Of a stretch of 61,998 nt of DNA, positions 23,343-32,252 are shown piece by piece. The position numbers were made by a program, and so were the translations under genes. The notes below the pieces were generated by a model. It was not told the DNA's origin and searched no databases. It saw only the letters and a list, made by a program, of their open reading frames with translations. This stretch comes from an uncultured Oscillospiraceae bacterium (GTDB lineage: Bacteria > Bacillota > Clostridia > Oscillospirales > Oscillospiraceae). The DNA lies in NCBI GenBank assembly GCA_947588605.1, contig CANPYK010000012.1, positions 1 to 61,998 on the forward strand, read 5' to 3'. The stretch's first letter is position 1, and every line of letters starts with the position of its first letter.

Positions 23343-25127
23343 TCATTGATGTTCCGACGCCCTGCGGCGGAGTTCCGCCAGGGCCTCCTCCTTCCACGCC
23401 GGAAGGCTCCGGCGCAGAAGCTCCCGGCGGTCCGGGCTCGTCAGGAGCGCGGCGGCGAAGGGGTCGTAGACTGTGCCCGCGCCCTTTTGGATGTGCTCCA
23501 GCGCCTCGTCCAGGGAAAGGGCGGGGCGGCTCCGGGAGACGGCGTCCCGGTCGGCGCGGGCAAGGCAGTCCGCCACGGAGACCAGGGCGATCATGGGCCG
23601 GACCGCCAGCCCCCTGGCGGAGAAGTCCAGGGGATAGCCGCTGCGCTCGTCAAAGGCCCGGTGGTGGCCCAGGGCGATGTCCGCGAAATCGCGGGTGGAG
23701 CTGTGCCCGCGCAGGAGATTGGCCCCCAGGTGGGTGTGGAGGCGCAGCAGGGCCTCCTCCTCCTCGAAAAGACCGCGGCAGGCGCTGGTCTCCATGCGGA
23801 AGAAGTGGATCATGCCGGCGTCGGCCAGCCGCCCCGCCCTCATGGCAAAGTCCTCCAGCTCCGCCCGGCGCTCCCGCACCTCCCCGGCGCCCCGGGTCCC
23901 GCACAGGCCGGACAGCTTCTCCGGGCAGTCCTCCACGGCCCAGCCGGTAAGGGCCCGGGCAAGACGTCCCATGATCCACAGGCGGACGAAGCCCGCCGGA
24001 AAACGAGTGGCGAAGAAGTCCTGCAAAAGCTCAAAAAACGGGATCGCGCCCTGGTCCTCCTTGTAGATATAGAGGAACTGGCGCAGGTGGAAGAGGAGCA
24101 GGTCGCCGTTCTCCTCCGGCGGCAGGGCGTAGAGATAGGCCCGCATACGACGGGTCATGCGCTCCACGCGCACGTCCCGCTCCATGGCCTGCGGCTCGGG
24201 AAGGCCCTTGGCGTAATCCATGAAGTACGCCGGCGCGCCGATATGGGCAAAGGCCCCCAGGGAGCTGAAGTCGTCCTCCGGCCTTGAGCGGCTCAGGGCG
24301 TAGAGTCCGTCCAGAAGCTCCGGCAGGAGCATGGCCCCACAGTGGTACCGGGCCGCCATGTAGGCGTACTGCCACCGGGGGTCCGGGGGAACGCCCCGCT
24401 CCCGGAAGGCCGCCAGCTGGCGCTCCTGCACGATCTGGGCCGATTCCAGCACCTGGGCGTAGGTCTCCGGCCCCGCGTCTCCCCGGCGTAGGGAGGCCAA
24501 GAGCGACGTGCGCTCCTGGTGGCTCTTGTAAAGATACGTATCCCAGGGAAGCTCCGGCGTTTTGGCCCGGACGTCCGGGTCGGAGAGGATACGGATAGAC
24601 CTTTCCAAGGCCGCGAGCTTGGCCTTGGTGGCAGCCGGGTCGGTGCCGTGGTAGGCCAGAGCGATATTGCCCATGCTCCGGTGGACGTACCCCCGGCTCT
24701 CGGCGTCCAGCTCGTCATAGGCGGGCGTGCCGAAATAGGAGGCGCACTCGGTAAAGCACAGGCGCATCCTGGTGGAAAAGAGCCTGGTTTGGTCGGGGAC
24801 CAGCATATTTTCCAGGTAATACAGGCTCATGCCCACCTTATAGAGCTCCCGCAGGAGCATGTCTGTCCTGCCGGCGTGGCGGGCATAGTCCATCAACGCC
24901 AGGTGGACGCGGTAATGGAGCCCCACGTCCCATGCCTGCCCGCTCATGAGCTTTTCCGCAAACTCGTAAAGGTCCGCAAGCTCCTGATCGCCGGCGTCCA
25001 GAATGTCGTCCAGCACCGGGAAGAGGTTTTCCCGCAAAAGGGCGGTCCCCCGCTCCACGGCCTCCAGGGAGGGGCCCTGGGCGGTGCCGGCCAGGAGCCC
25101 CAGATACTCCTCCTGATACGCCCTCAT
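23343..25127 (-). CDS. Degenerate HD-GYP domain protein
   Basis: The protein has 594 residues. The first ~420 are helical with no named domain, possibly TPR-like. Residues about 425-580 align with HD-GYP cyclic-di-GMP phosphodiesterases, but the leading LHDIGK is LADAGM: the metal-binding His is Ala and the Lys is Met. Later elements are kept or shifted: LHTHLGANLL, ALGHHRAFDERSGYP (for HHExxDGxGYP, with one insertion) and VSVADCLARADRD. It ends with the usual LSLDEALEHIQKGAGTVYDPF. It may be a weak enzyme or a c-di-GMP sensor. Its ATG overlaps the stop of the hybrid kinase gene, so the two are probably partners. Confidence 0.75.
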   Translation of the reverse strand: MRAYQEEYLGLLAGTAQGPSLEAVERGTALLRENLFPVLDDILDAGDQELADLYEFAEKLMSGQAWDVGLHYRVHLALMDYARHAGRTDMLLRELYKVGMSLYYLENMLVPDQTRLFSTRMRLCFTECASYFGTPAYDELDAESRGYVHRSMGNIALAYHGTDPAATKAKLAALERSIRILSDPDVRAKTPELPWDTYLYKSHQERTSLLASLRRGDAGPETYAQVLESAQIVQERQLAAFRERGVPPDPRWQYAYMAARYHCGAMLLPELLDGLYALSRSRPEDDFSSLGAFAHIGAPAYFMDYAKGLPEPQAMERDVRVERMTRRMRAYLYALPPEENGDLLLFHLRQFLYIYKEDQGAIPFFELLQDFFATRFPAGFVRLWIMGRLARALTGWAVEDCPEKLSGLCGTRGAGEVRERRAELEDFAMRAGRLADAGMIHFFRMETSACRGLFEEEEALLRLHTHLGANLLRGHSSTRDFADIALGHHRAFDERSGYPLDFSARGLAVRPMIALVSVADCLARADRDAVSRSRPALSLDEALEHIQKGAGTVYDPFAAALLTSPDRRELLRRSLPAWKEEALAELRRRASEHQ

Positions 25128-27064
25128 CAGCCCTGCCCCCTCTCGGGACGGCGCAGAAAGCGCCGCATCACGCCGGTGAGGCTTTCCAGGCTCACCGGTT
25201 TGGGCACATGGGCGTTCATGCCCGCCCGCTCGCTGGCGCGGATGTCCTCCACGAAGGCGTTAGCGCTCATGGCCACGATGGGCACCCGCATCCCCCGCCC
25301 CTCCGGCAGGGCCCGGATGGCTCGGGCCGCCTCCAGCCCGTTCATGACGGGCATCTGGATGTCCATAAAGATAAGGTCGTAGGTCCCCGCAGGGCTTGCG
25401 AGGAACCTGTCCACCGCCTGCTTTCCATCCTCGGCGCAGTCGGCCTTCGCGCCCAGCATCTCGATGAGCTCCACGCCGATCTCCCGGTTGAGCTCATTGT
25501 CCTCCACCAACAGCACCCGGAAGCCCTCGAAGCTCTCGCGCCCGTTCATGGCATCCTGCTCGGCCTTCGTCCTGCCCTCGTCGGTCCAGGCGTAGAGGGC
25601 CTGGCCCAGGCGGGAGCGGAAGAGAGGCTTGGGGATGAAGCCCGTGACGCCGTACTTGGCCATCTCGTCGGCGGTGAGGGTCCACTCAAAGGAGCTCATC
25701 ACGAAGATGGGGACCTCCCCGCCCAGAATGGCCCGCAGCTCGTGGCAGGCCTGGACGCCGTCCACCACGGGAAGACGCCAGCCCAGGAGAATGGCGAAGT
25801 AGTCCCGCCCCTCGGTGTGGGCGGCGGCGGCAAGCTCCGTGGCCTCGTGGGCCGAGCCGCAGGTATCGCAGGTCATCCCGAGGTCCGAGAGGATCTCCCG
25901 GAGGTTCTTTAAGGACGCCTCGTCCCGGTCGGCGGCCAGGACGCGCTTATTCCGCAGGGCCGAAAGGCCTACGTCCCCGTCTCCGTCCCGCTCTAAGGGG
26001 AGGGTCACGGTGAAGACCGTCCCCACGCCCTCCTCACTCTCCACGGCGATCTCGCCGTTCATCATCTTCACAAGATTGTGGGTGATGGTCATGCCAAGGC
26101 CCGTGCCCTCGATGCGCGCGGCGGCGCTGGCCCGCTCAAAGGGCTGGAAGACCTTCTCCAAAAACTCCGGGCTCATGCCCATGCCGGTGTCCCGGACCTT
26201 GAATTCGTAGTAGGAATAGTTGTGCCCCGCCTTGCTCTCCGCCGCCATCTCCCGGACGGTGAGGGAGATGGTCCCCTCCTCCGGGGTGAACTTCACGGCG
26301 TTGGAGAGGATGTTGATAAGCACCTGCTGGATGCGAAGCTCGTCGCCCCGGACCTGCTCGTGGCGCAGGCCGCTGAAGTCCAGCTCCACCCGCTGGCGCT
26401 TTTTGTCCGCCTGGGGGCGGAACACCGCCAGGAGCGAGTGGATGAAGTCCGCCATGGCGAAGCTCTCCGGCGCGATGGTCATCTTGCCGCTCTCGATGCG
26501 GGACATGTCCAGGATGTCGTTGATGAGGGCCAGCAGATGCCGGGAGCTGAGGTCGATCTTCTCCAGGCAGTCCGCCACCCGTTCCCGCTGGTCAAGATGC
26601 GACCGGGCGATGGCGGTCATGCCCACAATGGCGTTCAGGGGGGTGCGGATGTCGTGGGACATGCTGGATAAAAAGTCGGATTTGGCCCGGTTGGCGGCGT
26701 TGGCCGCCTCCAGGGCGCTTTGCAGGGCGGCACGGGACGCCTGCTCGCTCTCCTGCCGGCGGCGGTTCTCCTCTGTCCGGTCGGTGATGAAGCAAAGCCG
26801 CTCCTTCTCGCCGCAAGGGGACACGTGGAAGGTCAGGTCCCGGTCCCAAAGGCGCTCCTCCCAGGCCCGCTCCTCCCCGTCGGGAAGGTCCAGGCGCGGG
26901 GCCAGCACCCGCTCCAGCTCCGTCCCCCGCTCCCCCACCAGGGCCCGGGCGGCGGGATTTTGATAGCGCACCGCCCACCGGTCCGCCCCGTCGCGTCCGA
27001 TGATGAGCGCCGCCACGCTGGCGGCCTCAAAAAACCGCCCCGCGTCCTCCATAGGTCTTGTCAC
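25127..27064 (-). CDS. Soluble hybrid sensor histidine kinase with two receiver domains
   Basis: The 645-residue kinase has a PAS-like N-terminus (about 8-120), a coiled linker, HisKA with the phospho-acceptor in SSMSHDIRTPLN (His137), an HATPase domain (about 245-365, with KVRDTGMGMSPE and GTGLGMTITHNLVK), and two receiver domains. The first receiver (about 375-490) reads AILLGWRLPVVDG, so the phospho-acceptor Asp is Gly. The second (about 515-635) is intact: LLVEDNELNRE, LIFMDIQMPVMNG, IVAMSANAF. No membrane segment or signal peptide is present, so it senses a cytosolic cue. GTG start with GGGGAGG 8 bases upstream. It lies 36 bases after the GH3 gene and is coupled to the HD-GYP-like gene. 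Confidence 0.88.
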   Translation of the reverse strand: MTRPMEDAGRFFEAASVAALIIGRDGADRWAVRYQNPAARALVGERGTELERVLAPRLDLPDGEERAWEERLWDRDLTFHVSPCGEKERLCFITDRTEENRRRQESEQASRAALQSALEAANAANRAKSDFLSSMSHDIRTPLNAIVGMTAIARSHLDQRERVADCLEKIDLSSRHLLALINDILDMSRIESGKMTIAPESFAMADFIHSLLAVFRPQADKKRQRVELDFSGLRHEQVRGDELRIQQVLINILSNAVKFTPEEGTISLTVREMAAESKAGHNYSYYEFKVRDTGMGMSPEFLEKVFQPFERASAAARIEGTGLGMTITHNLVKMMNGEIAVESEEGVGTVFTVTLPLERDGDGDVGLSALRNKRVLAADRDEASLKNLREILSDLGMTCDTCGSAHEATELAAAAHTEGRDYFAILLGWRLPVVDGVQACHELRAILGGEVPIFVMSSFEWTLTADEMAKYGVTGFIPKPLFRSRLGQALYAWTDEGRTKAEQDAMNGRESFEGFRVLLVEDNELNREIGVELIEMLGAKADCAEDGKQAVDRFLASPAGTYDLIFMDIQMPVMNGLEAARAIRALPEGRGMRVPIVAMSANAFVEDIRASERAGMNAHVPKPVSLESLTGVMRRFLRRPERGQG

Positions 27065-27100
27065 GCTGTCAGCCTCCCCTTACCGGTCAAACTTCTCCGC

Positions 27101-29431
27101 TCACGCCTTGTTCGGCGTTTTCAGCCGCCGCGCGGCGTCGATGACGAAGGCGGCGGTGAGCCGCGCTTTTCGTCCGTGGAGAACGCCGTCCTCCAGCGCC
27201 TTCCTGGCGGCCCTCCAGTCCGCCGGGGAACCGGGCATAAAGAGGTTCCCGGCGGCGATGCTGTCCGCGGCCCTGGCCGTCCGGTACCGCCCCTTTCCGG
27301 CGGCGCCGGCCACCACCCAGTCGGTCATGATGAGCCCCCGCCAGCCCCACTCCCGGCGCAAAAGCCCCTCGCTCAGGTCCGCGCGCTCGGAGGTGTGAAC
27401 GCCGTTCAGGAGGTTATAGGAGGTCATCACCGCCGCGGGGTCGGCCTCACGGATACAGATCTCAAAGCCCCGTATGTAGATCTCCCGCAGGGCCCTCTGG
27501 CTTACCTGGCTGTTGGAGATATACCGGTCCGTCTCCTGGCTGTTGCAGCAAAAGTGCTTCACGGTGACGCCCCGGCCGGGGACGGACTGGACGCCCTTTG
27601 TGACGGCGGCGGCGGTGAGGCCGGAGACCAGCGGGTCCTCGGAGTAATATTCAAAGTTCCGTCCGCACAGGGGCGAGCGGTGGATGTTGAGGGCGGGGGC
27701 CAGCCACAGGTCCACGCCGAAAAGCGCCATCTCCTCCCCGATGAGCCGGCCCACACGCTCCAAAAGCGCCGGGTCGAAGCTCTGGGCCAGGGCGGTGCCG
27801 ATGGGCACGGCGGTGCAAAACTGGTCCGCCACCGGGGTATAGCTCATTTTCTCGGGCCTCAAAAGGCGCTTGAGGCGCTCCCCCGCCGTGCGCTTTTCCG
27901 GCTGGGGGGCGGGACTCGCGACCTCCCTGGCCACGCCCTTTTCCCGGATAAAATATTTGGCAAGGCGCAGGCCCGCCGGCCCGTCCGCCATCACCAGGGG
28001 CGGGATATCCGAAAGCTTCCCATACGTCTCCCCCGCCGCCCCGGCTACGGTGAAGCCGGCCGAGCCGATGACGCCGGCCTTTTTGGAGTCGGGCCGGAAA
28101 GCGCCCATGCAGAGGGCGATGAGCTCGTCGTCGGAAAGCCGCATGGCGCGGCTCATGGCCTCCCTGGAGGGGGTCACGGCCTCCGGCGCGGGGGTCTCCG
28201 CCAGGTCCTCGCCGGTGTAGACAAGGCGCGGGACCTCCGCCGGGACCGGGGGGCGGTCGGGCTTTTCAGGCCGCCAGTCGGCAAAGTCCGGCTTCCCGCC
28301 GATGTCCTCGACCTTCCGGACGGTAAGCGTCTCAGGAAGCTCCACCGCCGCCACTGGCTGTACGTGGGCGCTGTCCGTGCCCGCGTAAATAAGGTACTCG
28401 CCCTTTTCCAGCAGATAGGACGAGGTCTTTTCGTCAAAGCCCGCCAAGCGCGTCATGGGGAAGGACACCTCCACCCGCTGGGCCTCGCCGGGGGATAAAA
28501 GGCGGGTCTTGGCGTACCCCGCCAGCTCCTTCCGGGGCCTGTCCAGCGTCCCCCAGGGGGCGGAGACGTAGACCTGGACGGTCTCCCGGCCGGGGAAACG
28601 GCCGGCGTTGAAAACGGGGACCGAGACGCGCGCCTCCCCGCCGGTGAGGGTCGTCTTCACCGCGCCCAGGGTAAAATCGGTGTAGGAAAGGCCATAGCCG
28701 AAGGGATAGAGGGGCGTCACGCCCGCGGCGTCGTAGTAACGGTAGCCCACGTAGACGCCCTCGCGGTAGCGGACGTTGTCAGGCGTGCCGAAGTCGCCCA
28801 CACGGCAGATGTCCTCGGAGCGCACCCAGGTGGAGGCGAGCTTCCCCGAGGGGACAGCGTTCCCCAGAAGGATGTCCGTCAGCACCCGGCCCGTCACCGC
28901 GCCGAGCTGCGATAGGAGCAGGATGTTGTCCACGTCCAGAACGGGGCTGAGGTCTACCGGGCCGCAGACGTTGAGCACCAGCATGAAGCGGCGGTATTTC
29001 TCCCGGCAGGCAAGGATGTCCCGGACCTCCCCCTCCGTCAGGCGGTAGTCGCCGGGGACGTCGGCACGGTCCCACCCCTCGCCGGAGGTGCGGGACAGGA
29101 CATAGAGGGCGGTATCCCCCGCCCCGTCCAAGGCAAGGCCGTCGGCGGAGCCCGTCTCGTCAAAGCCCCGGAGCCACGCCTTGGAGGTGACGCGAAAGCC
29201 CTGCTCCTCCAGGCCCTGCTCCACGGTCACGTAAAAGCGGGAGTTCACGTCCCCGGACCCCGTGCCGCCCTTCAGGGTCCTGCGGGCCCCCGCGCCGTAG
29301 ACGGCGATATCGCCCGGCTCGGAAAGGGGGAAGTCCCCCCGCTTTTTCAAAAGCACCGCGCACTCCGGCGCCAGCTTGCGCAAGAGCGTCAAATGCCGCC
29401 GCTCATGGTCCTGCAGTCCGTCCATCTCCAT
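27101..29431 (-). CDS. Glycoside hydrolase family 3 enzyme with permuted domain order
   Basis: The 776-residue protein is a GH3 family beta-glycosidase with its domains in reverse of the usual order. The alpha/beta C-type domain comes first (DIAVYGAGARRTLKGGTGSG near residue 42). It is followed by a fibronectin-like part (VPVFNAGRFPGRETVQVYVSAP), then the TIM-barrel (about 450-776) with PPLVMADGPAGLRL, GRNFEYYSEDPLVSG, VKHFCCNSQETDR and the nucleophile motif LIMTDWVVAG. Such permuted GH3s are known from Ruminococcus and Butyrivibrio. There is no signal peptide, so it probably acts on imported oligosaccharides. GGAGGG precedes the ATG; the open frame extends 57 codons upstream without support. 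It leads a run with the kinase and HD-GYP genes. Confidence 0.85.
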   Translation of the reverse strand: MEMDGLQDHERRHLTLLRKLAPECAVLLKKRGDFPLSEPGDIAVYGAGARRTLKGGTGSGDVNSRFYVTVEQGLEEQGFRVTSKAWLRGFDETGSADGLALDGAGDTALYVLSRTSGEGWDRADVPGDYRLTEGEVRDILACREKYRRFMLVLNVCGPVDLSPVLDVDNILLLSQLGAVTGRVLTDILLGNAVPSGKLASTWVRSEDICRVGDFGTPDNVRYREGVYVGYRYYDAAGVTPLYPFGYGLSYTDFTLGAVKTTLTGGEARVSVPVFNAGRFPGRETVQVYVSAPWGTLDRPRKELAGYAKTRLLSPGEAQRVEVSFPMTRLAGFDEKTSSYLLEKGEYLIYAGTDSAHVQPVAAVELPETLTVRKVEDIGGKPDFADWRPEKPDRPPVPAEVPRLVYTGEDLAETPAPEAVTPSREAMSRAMRLSDDELIALCMGAFRPDSKKAGVIGSAGFTVAGAAGETYGKLSDIPPLVMADGPAGLRLAKYFIREKGVAREVASPAPQPEKRTAGERLKRLLRPEKMSYTPVADQFCTAVPIGTALAQSFDPALLERVGRLIGEEMALFGVDLWLAPALNIHRSPLCGRNFEYYSEDPLVSGLTAAAVTKGVQSVPGRGVTVKHFCCNSQETDRYISNSQVSQRALREIYIRGFEICIREADPAAVMTSYNLLNGVHTSERADLSEGLLRREWGWRGLIMTDWVVAGAAGKGRYRTARAADSIAAGNLFMPGSPADWRAARKALEDGVLHGRKARLTAAFVIDAARRLKTPNKA

Positions 29432-29504
29432 ATCCGTTCCCTCCGCCCTATGGTCATATAGAGGTATTATACCTGAAAAGCCGGGAAATGGGAAGACCCA
29501 TTCT

Positions 29505-29536
29505 AAAAAAAATGCCCCGCGCCAACCGGCGCGGGG
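29505..29536 (-). terminator. Terminator of the LRR lipoprotein gene
   Basis: On the minus strand, CCCCGCGCC pairs with GGCGCGGGG around GGTT and is followed by ATTTTTTTT. It separates the LRR gene from the GH3 run. Confidence 0.9.
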
Positions 29537-29556
29537 CGGTGTGTTTGTGGTGGGGG

Positions 29557-30609
29557 TCATTGCTTGACCCAATAATAATCGGGGTAATCTTCGATATACC
29601 AATCAAAGCCGTCGCCGGAGTACTGGATCGTCGAGCCCTTCTTCAGGCCCAGCAGGAGGCCGTAATCATCCTCCATCTCCGGCGCGTCGCCCAGGAAGGT
29701 GACGGTGAGCGGGTCGCTGTACGCGAACGCGGGACCCATAGACGTAACGCTTGCCGGGAACGTCACCGTTTCGAGTGAATGCATGAAGCCGAACGCCTGG
29801 TTCCCGATGGTGGTGACGCCGTCCGGGACCGTCACCGATGGCAACTTACAGCCGGAGAACGCGGCGGCGCCGATCTCGGTGACGCCGTCCGGGAACTCCA
29901 CGGAGGCCAGATCCGAATCCTTAAAAACGTACTTAGCGATTTTCGCGATCCCCCGGGGAATGGAAAACGACCGCAGGCCGGTTTGCTCGAAAGCCGAGTA
30001 GCCAAGCTCCGTCAGGTTCTTCGAGCACCTGACGTAGGTCAGATTTTCGCAGGATTTAAACGCTCCATCACCGATGGAGGTGACGCTGTTGGGAATGTAG
30101 ACGCCCCGGAGCGAACCCATTTCCAGGAACGGGTATTTACCGACAGAGGTCACGCCGTCGTCCAGATAAACAAGCTCGATCCTCTTGACAAAGGTAGACC
30201 ACGGCGCGGTGTTGGAGCTGAAAGAATAATTCTCCATGTCCCCCTTGCCCCGGATGACCAGGACGTTGTCGAGGTAATACCAGGAAAGGCCCTCGCCGCA
30301 GGTCCCGCTTCTCTCAGCGGTGTCCTCGCCGGCGGAGGCGATGAGCTCCAGGACCTCCGGCCCGAAGGGGTCGGGCTCGTCCACCGTCCCGTACGTCAGC
30401 GTGTCCGCCTCGTCGTCCTCGCCGGGGTCCTCATCGGGGCCCCTGTCCGGGTCCTCGTCGTCGTCGGGCTGCGTTTCCTTGTCCCGGTCCTCCCGGTCGG
30501 ACTTGGTCGTCTTATCCCTGTCGGAGCTGTCATCATCGTCCTTCGCGGCGCAGGCGGCGAGGCTCAGGACGAGCAGCAACGCCAGCAGGAGCGCAAGCAG
30601 TTTTTTCAT
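29557..30609 (-). CDS. BspA-type leucine-rich repeat lipoprotein
   Basis: The 350-residue protein has a lipoprotein signal (MKKLLALLLALLLVLSLAAC, lipobox LAAC at about 17-20), so it should be anchored outside the membrane. A very acidic Asp/Glu/Arg-rich linker (about 23-70) is followed by BspA/LRR_5-type repeats from about residue 105: SVGKYPFLEMGSLRGVYIPN, SITSIGDGAFKSCENLTYV-like, AKYVFKDSDLASVEFPDGV, AAAFSGCKLPSVTVPDGV and NQAFGFMHSLETVTFP. These repeats commonly mediate adhesion to hosts or other bacteria. AGGAGG precedes the ATG. It is transcribed alone and ends at its own terminator. Confidence 0.85.
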   Translation of the reverse strand: MKKLLALLLALLLVLSLAACAAKDDDDSSDRDKTTKSDREDRDKETQPDDDEDPDRGPDEDPGEDDEADTLTYGTVDEPDPFGPEVLELIASAGEDTAERSGTCGEGLSWYYLDNVLVIRGKGDMENYSFSSNTAPWSTFVKRIELVYLDDGVTSVGKYPFLEMGSLRGVYIPNSVTSIGDGAFKSCENLTYVRCSKNLTELGYSAFEQTGLRSFSIPRGIAKIAKYVFKDSDLASVEFPDGVTEIGAAAFSGCKLPSVTVPDGVTTIGNQAFGFMHSLETVTFPASVTSMGPAFAYSDPLTVTFLGDAPEMEDDYGLLLGLKKGSTIQYSGDGFDWYIEDYPDYYWVKQ

Positions 30610-30869
30610 TTCCTTTTCCTCCTAAAAATCATTTCCGCTTTCGCGTTTTCGGCTCTCATTTTAGCACGTTCTCCATTGAATTGCAAGCTCCTTCCGCTAA
30701 ATCTATCCATATTCCCAAAAAAGGTCCTCCGGTCCCAAATTGCCGGCGAGGCTTTTTCTTTTTTTGACGCTGTGACATTTCCGGCCCGCCGCGCGTTTTC
30801 AAAATGGTTTACGATAATTTTTCTGAATTTCCATGATTATACTTGTAATCGACAGACAGGAGTGGTAAA

Positions 30870-32225
30870 ATGGGTCGAAATCATTGGTCAAGGGAGGGGC
30901 TGGGAAGCTCCATGAGCGATCGAACAAGCGAAGGCTATTACGCGCAGTACGCGGGACGTCCGCGCCGCCGGAAAAAGAGGAGCCGCGCCCCGCTGGTGCT
31001 CTTTATTCTCTTACTCATCGTGGTGGTCTGCGCCATTCTCGCCACCGTCCTCAACCCGGCGGTGACGGAAAAGGTAACGCTGGAGGCCGGCGATCCGGTG
31101 ACCATGGGCCTCTTCATGAAATCAAGCCCCCAGGACGGCAAGTTCGTCACCGACGTGGCCGCCATTGACACCTCGGTCCCCGGCGTCTACGCCGTGATTA
31201 TCGAATATGACGGCAAGACCTACGACTGCTCCCTCACCATCGAGGACACCACCCCGCCCTCCGGCGTTACCGTGCCCATGACGGTCCCCCTGGGGGCAGA
31301 GCTGGACCCCTATAAGTGCGTGGCGGACGTGCGGGACGTGACGGAGGTCACCGTCTACTTCAAATCCACGCCAGACCTGACCGTCAGCGGCGAGCACCGG
31401 GAGACGGTGGTCCTCATGGACACCTCCGGCAACAAGACGGAGCTGCCCGTCACCGTCACGGTGCTGGCCGACACCGTGCCGCCGGTGATTTCCGGGACCC
31501 ACGACATCGAAGCCTTTGTGGGCGGTTCCATTCAGTACCGCGAGGGCGTCACCGTCACGGACGACCAGGCCCCCTACATCATCAATGACTATGAAGTCGA
31601 CAGCACCAAGGTCAATGTCAATAAACCGGGATCCTATGAGGTCACCTACCGCGCCGCGGACGCGGCGGGCAACACCACCGAGGTCACCGTCACGGTCACC
31701 ATCACCGAAAAGCTGGCCGGGTATGATGAGGTCATGGCGGAGGCCAGGGATGTCCTGGCGCAGATCACCACAAGCTCCATGGACGACATGGACGTTGCCT
31801 ACGCCATTTACCGCTGGGCGCTCTACAACATCGCCTACGTGGACACCTCGGACAAGTCCAGCTGGACCATCGGCGCCCACCAGGCGTTCACCCAGCGCTC
31901 CGGCGACTGCTTCGTGTACTTTGCCGCCTGCAAGGCTCTGCTCACCGCCGCCGGCATTGAAAATATGGATATCGTCAAGTCCGACACCTCCCATTCCCGC
32001 CACTACTGGAACCTCATCAACCTGGGCGACGGCTGGTACCACCTGGACGCCACGCCCCGCAAGGGCACGGGGGACAACTTCTTCATGGTGACGGACGCCG
32101 AGCTGGAGGCGTATTCCAAGGCCCACAACGATTCTCACATTTTCAACTCCGATGACTATCCCGAGCGGGCCACAAAGTCCCTGCAAAATCTGGTGGACTA
32201 CAACTCCCCCACCCTCAAGCGCTGA
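30870..32225 (+). CDS. Membrane-anchored transglutaminase-like protein with Ig-like domains
   Basis: The 451-residue protein has a basic cytoplasmic N-terminus (GRPRRRKKRSR), one membrane helix (about 43-65) and an extracellular part. Two or three Ig-like beta domains follow, including HDIEAFVGGSIQYREGVTV...GSYEVTYRAADAAGNTTEVTV, a DUF5011-type unit. The C-terminal transglutaminase-like domain (about 285-440) has the likely catalytic Cys in SGDCFVYFAACKALL, His in SHSRHYWNLI and Asp in WYHLDATPR. It may cross-link or cleave wall-associated proteins. AGGAG lies 7 bases before the chosen ATG; a second ATG 42 bases on is possible. The dlt genes follow after 27 bases. Confidence 0.85.
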   Translation: MGRNHWSREGLGSSMSDRTSEGYYAQYAGRPRRRKKRSRAPLVLFILLLIVVVCAILATVLNPAVTEKVTLEAGDPVTMGLFMKSSPQDGKFVTDVAAIDTSVPGVYAVIIEYDGKTYDCSLTIEDTTPPSGVTVPMTVPLGAELDPYKCVADVRDVTEVTVYFKSTPDLTVSGEHRETVVLMDTSGNKTELPVTVTVLADTVPPVISGTHDIEAFVGGSIQYREGVTVTDDQAPYIINDYEVDSTKVNVNKPGSYEVTYRAADAAGNTTEVTVTVTITEKLAGYDEVMAEARDVLAQITTSSMDDMDVAYAIYRWALYNIAYVDTSDKSSWTIGAHQAFTQRSGDCFVYFAACKALLTAAGIENMDIVKSDTSHSRHYWNLINLGDGWYHLDATPRKGTGDNFFMVTDAELEAYSKAHNDSHIFNSDDYPERATKSLQNLVDYNSPTLKR

Positions 32226-32252
32226 AAAACCCACAGAAAGGCGGTGCGCGGC

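Noticed and set aside
30610-30869. Terminator-like CCTCCGG/CCGGCGAGG with T run near 30730-30770
   Set aside because: It would act on the plus strand, but no plus-strand gene lies upstream, and the stem needs a bulge. It is left unannotated; the gap otherwise should hold divergent promoters for the LRR and transglutaminase genes.
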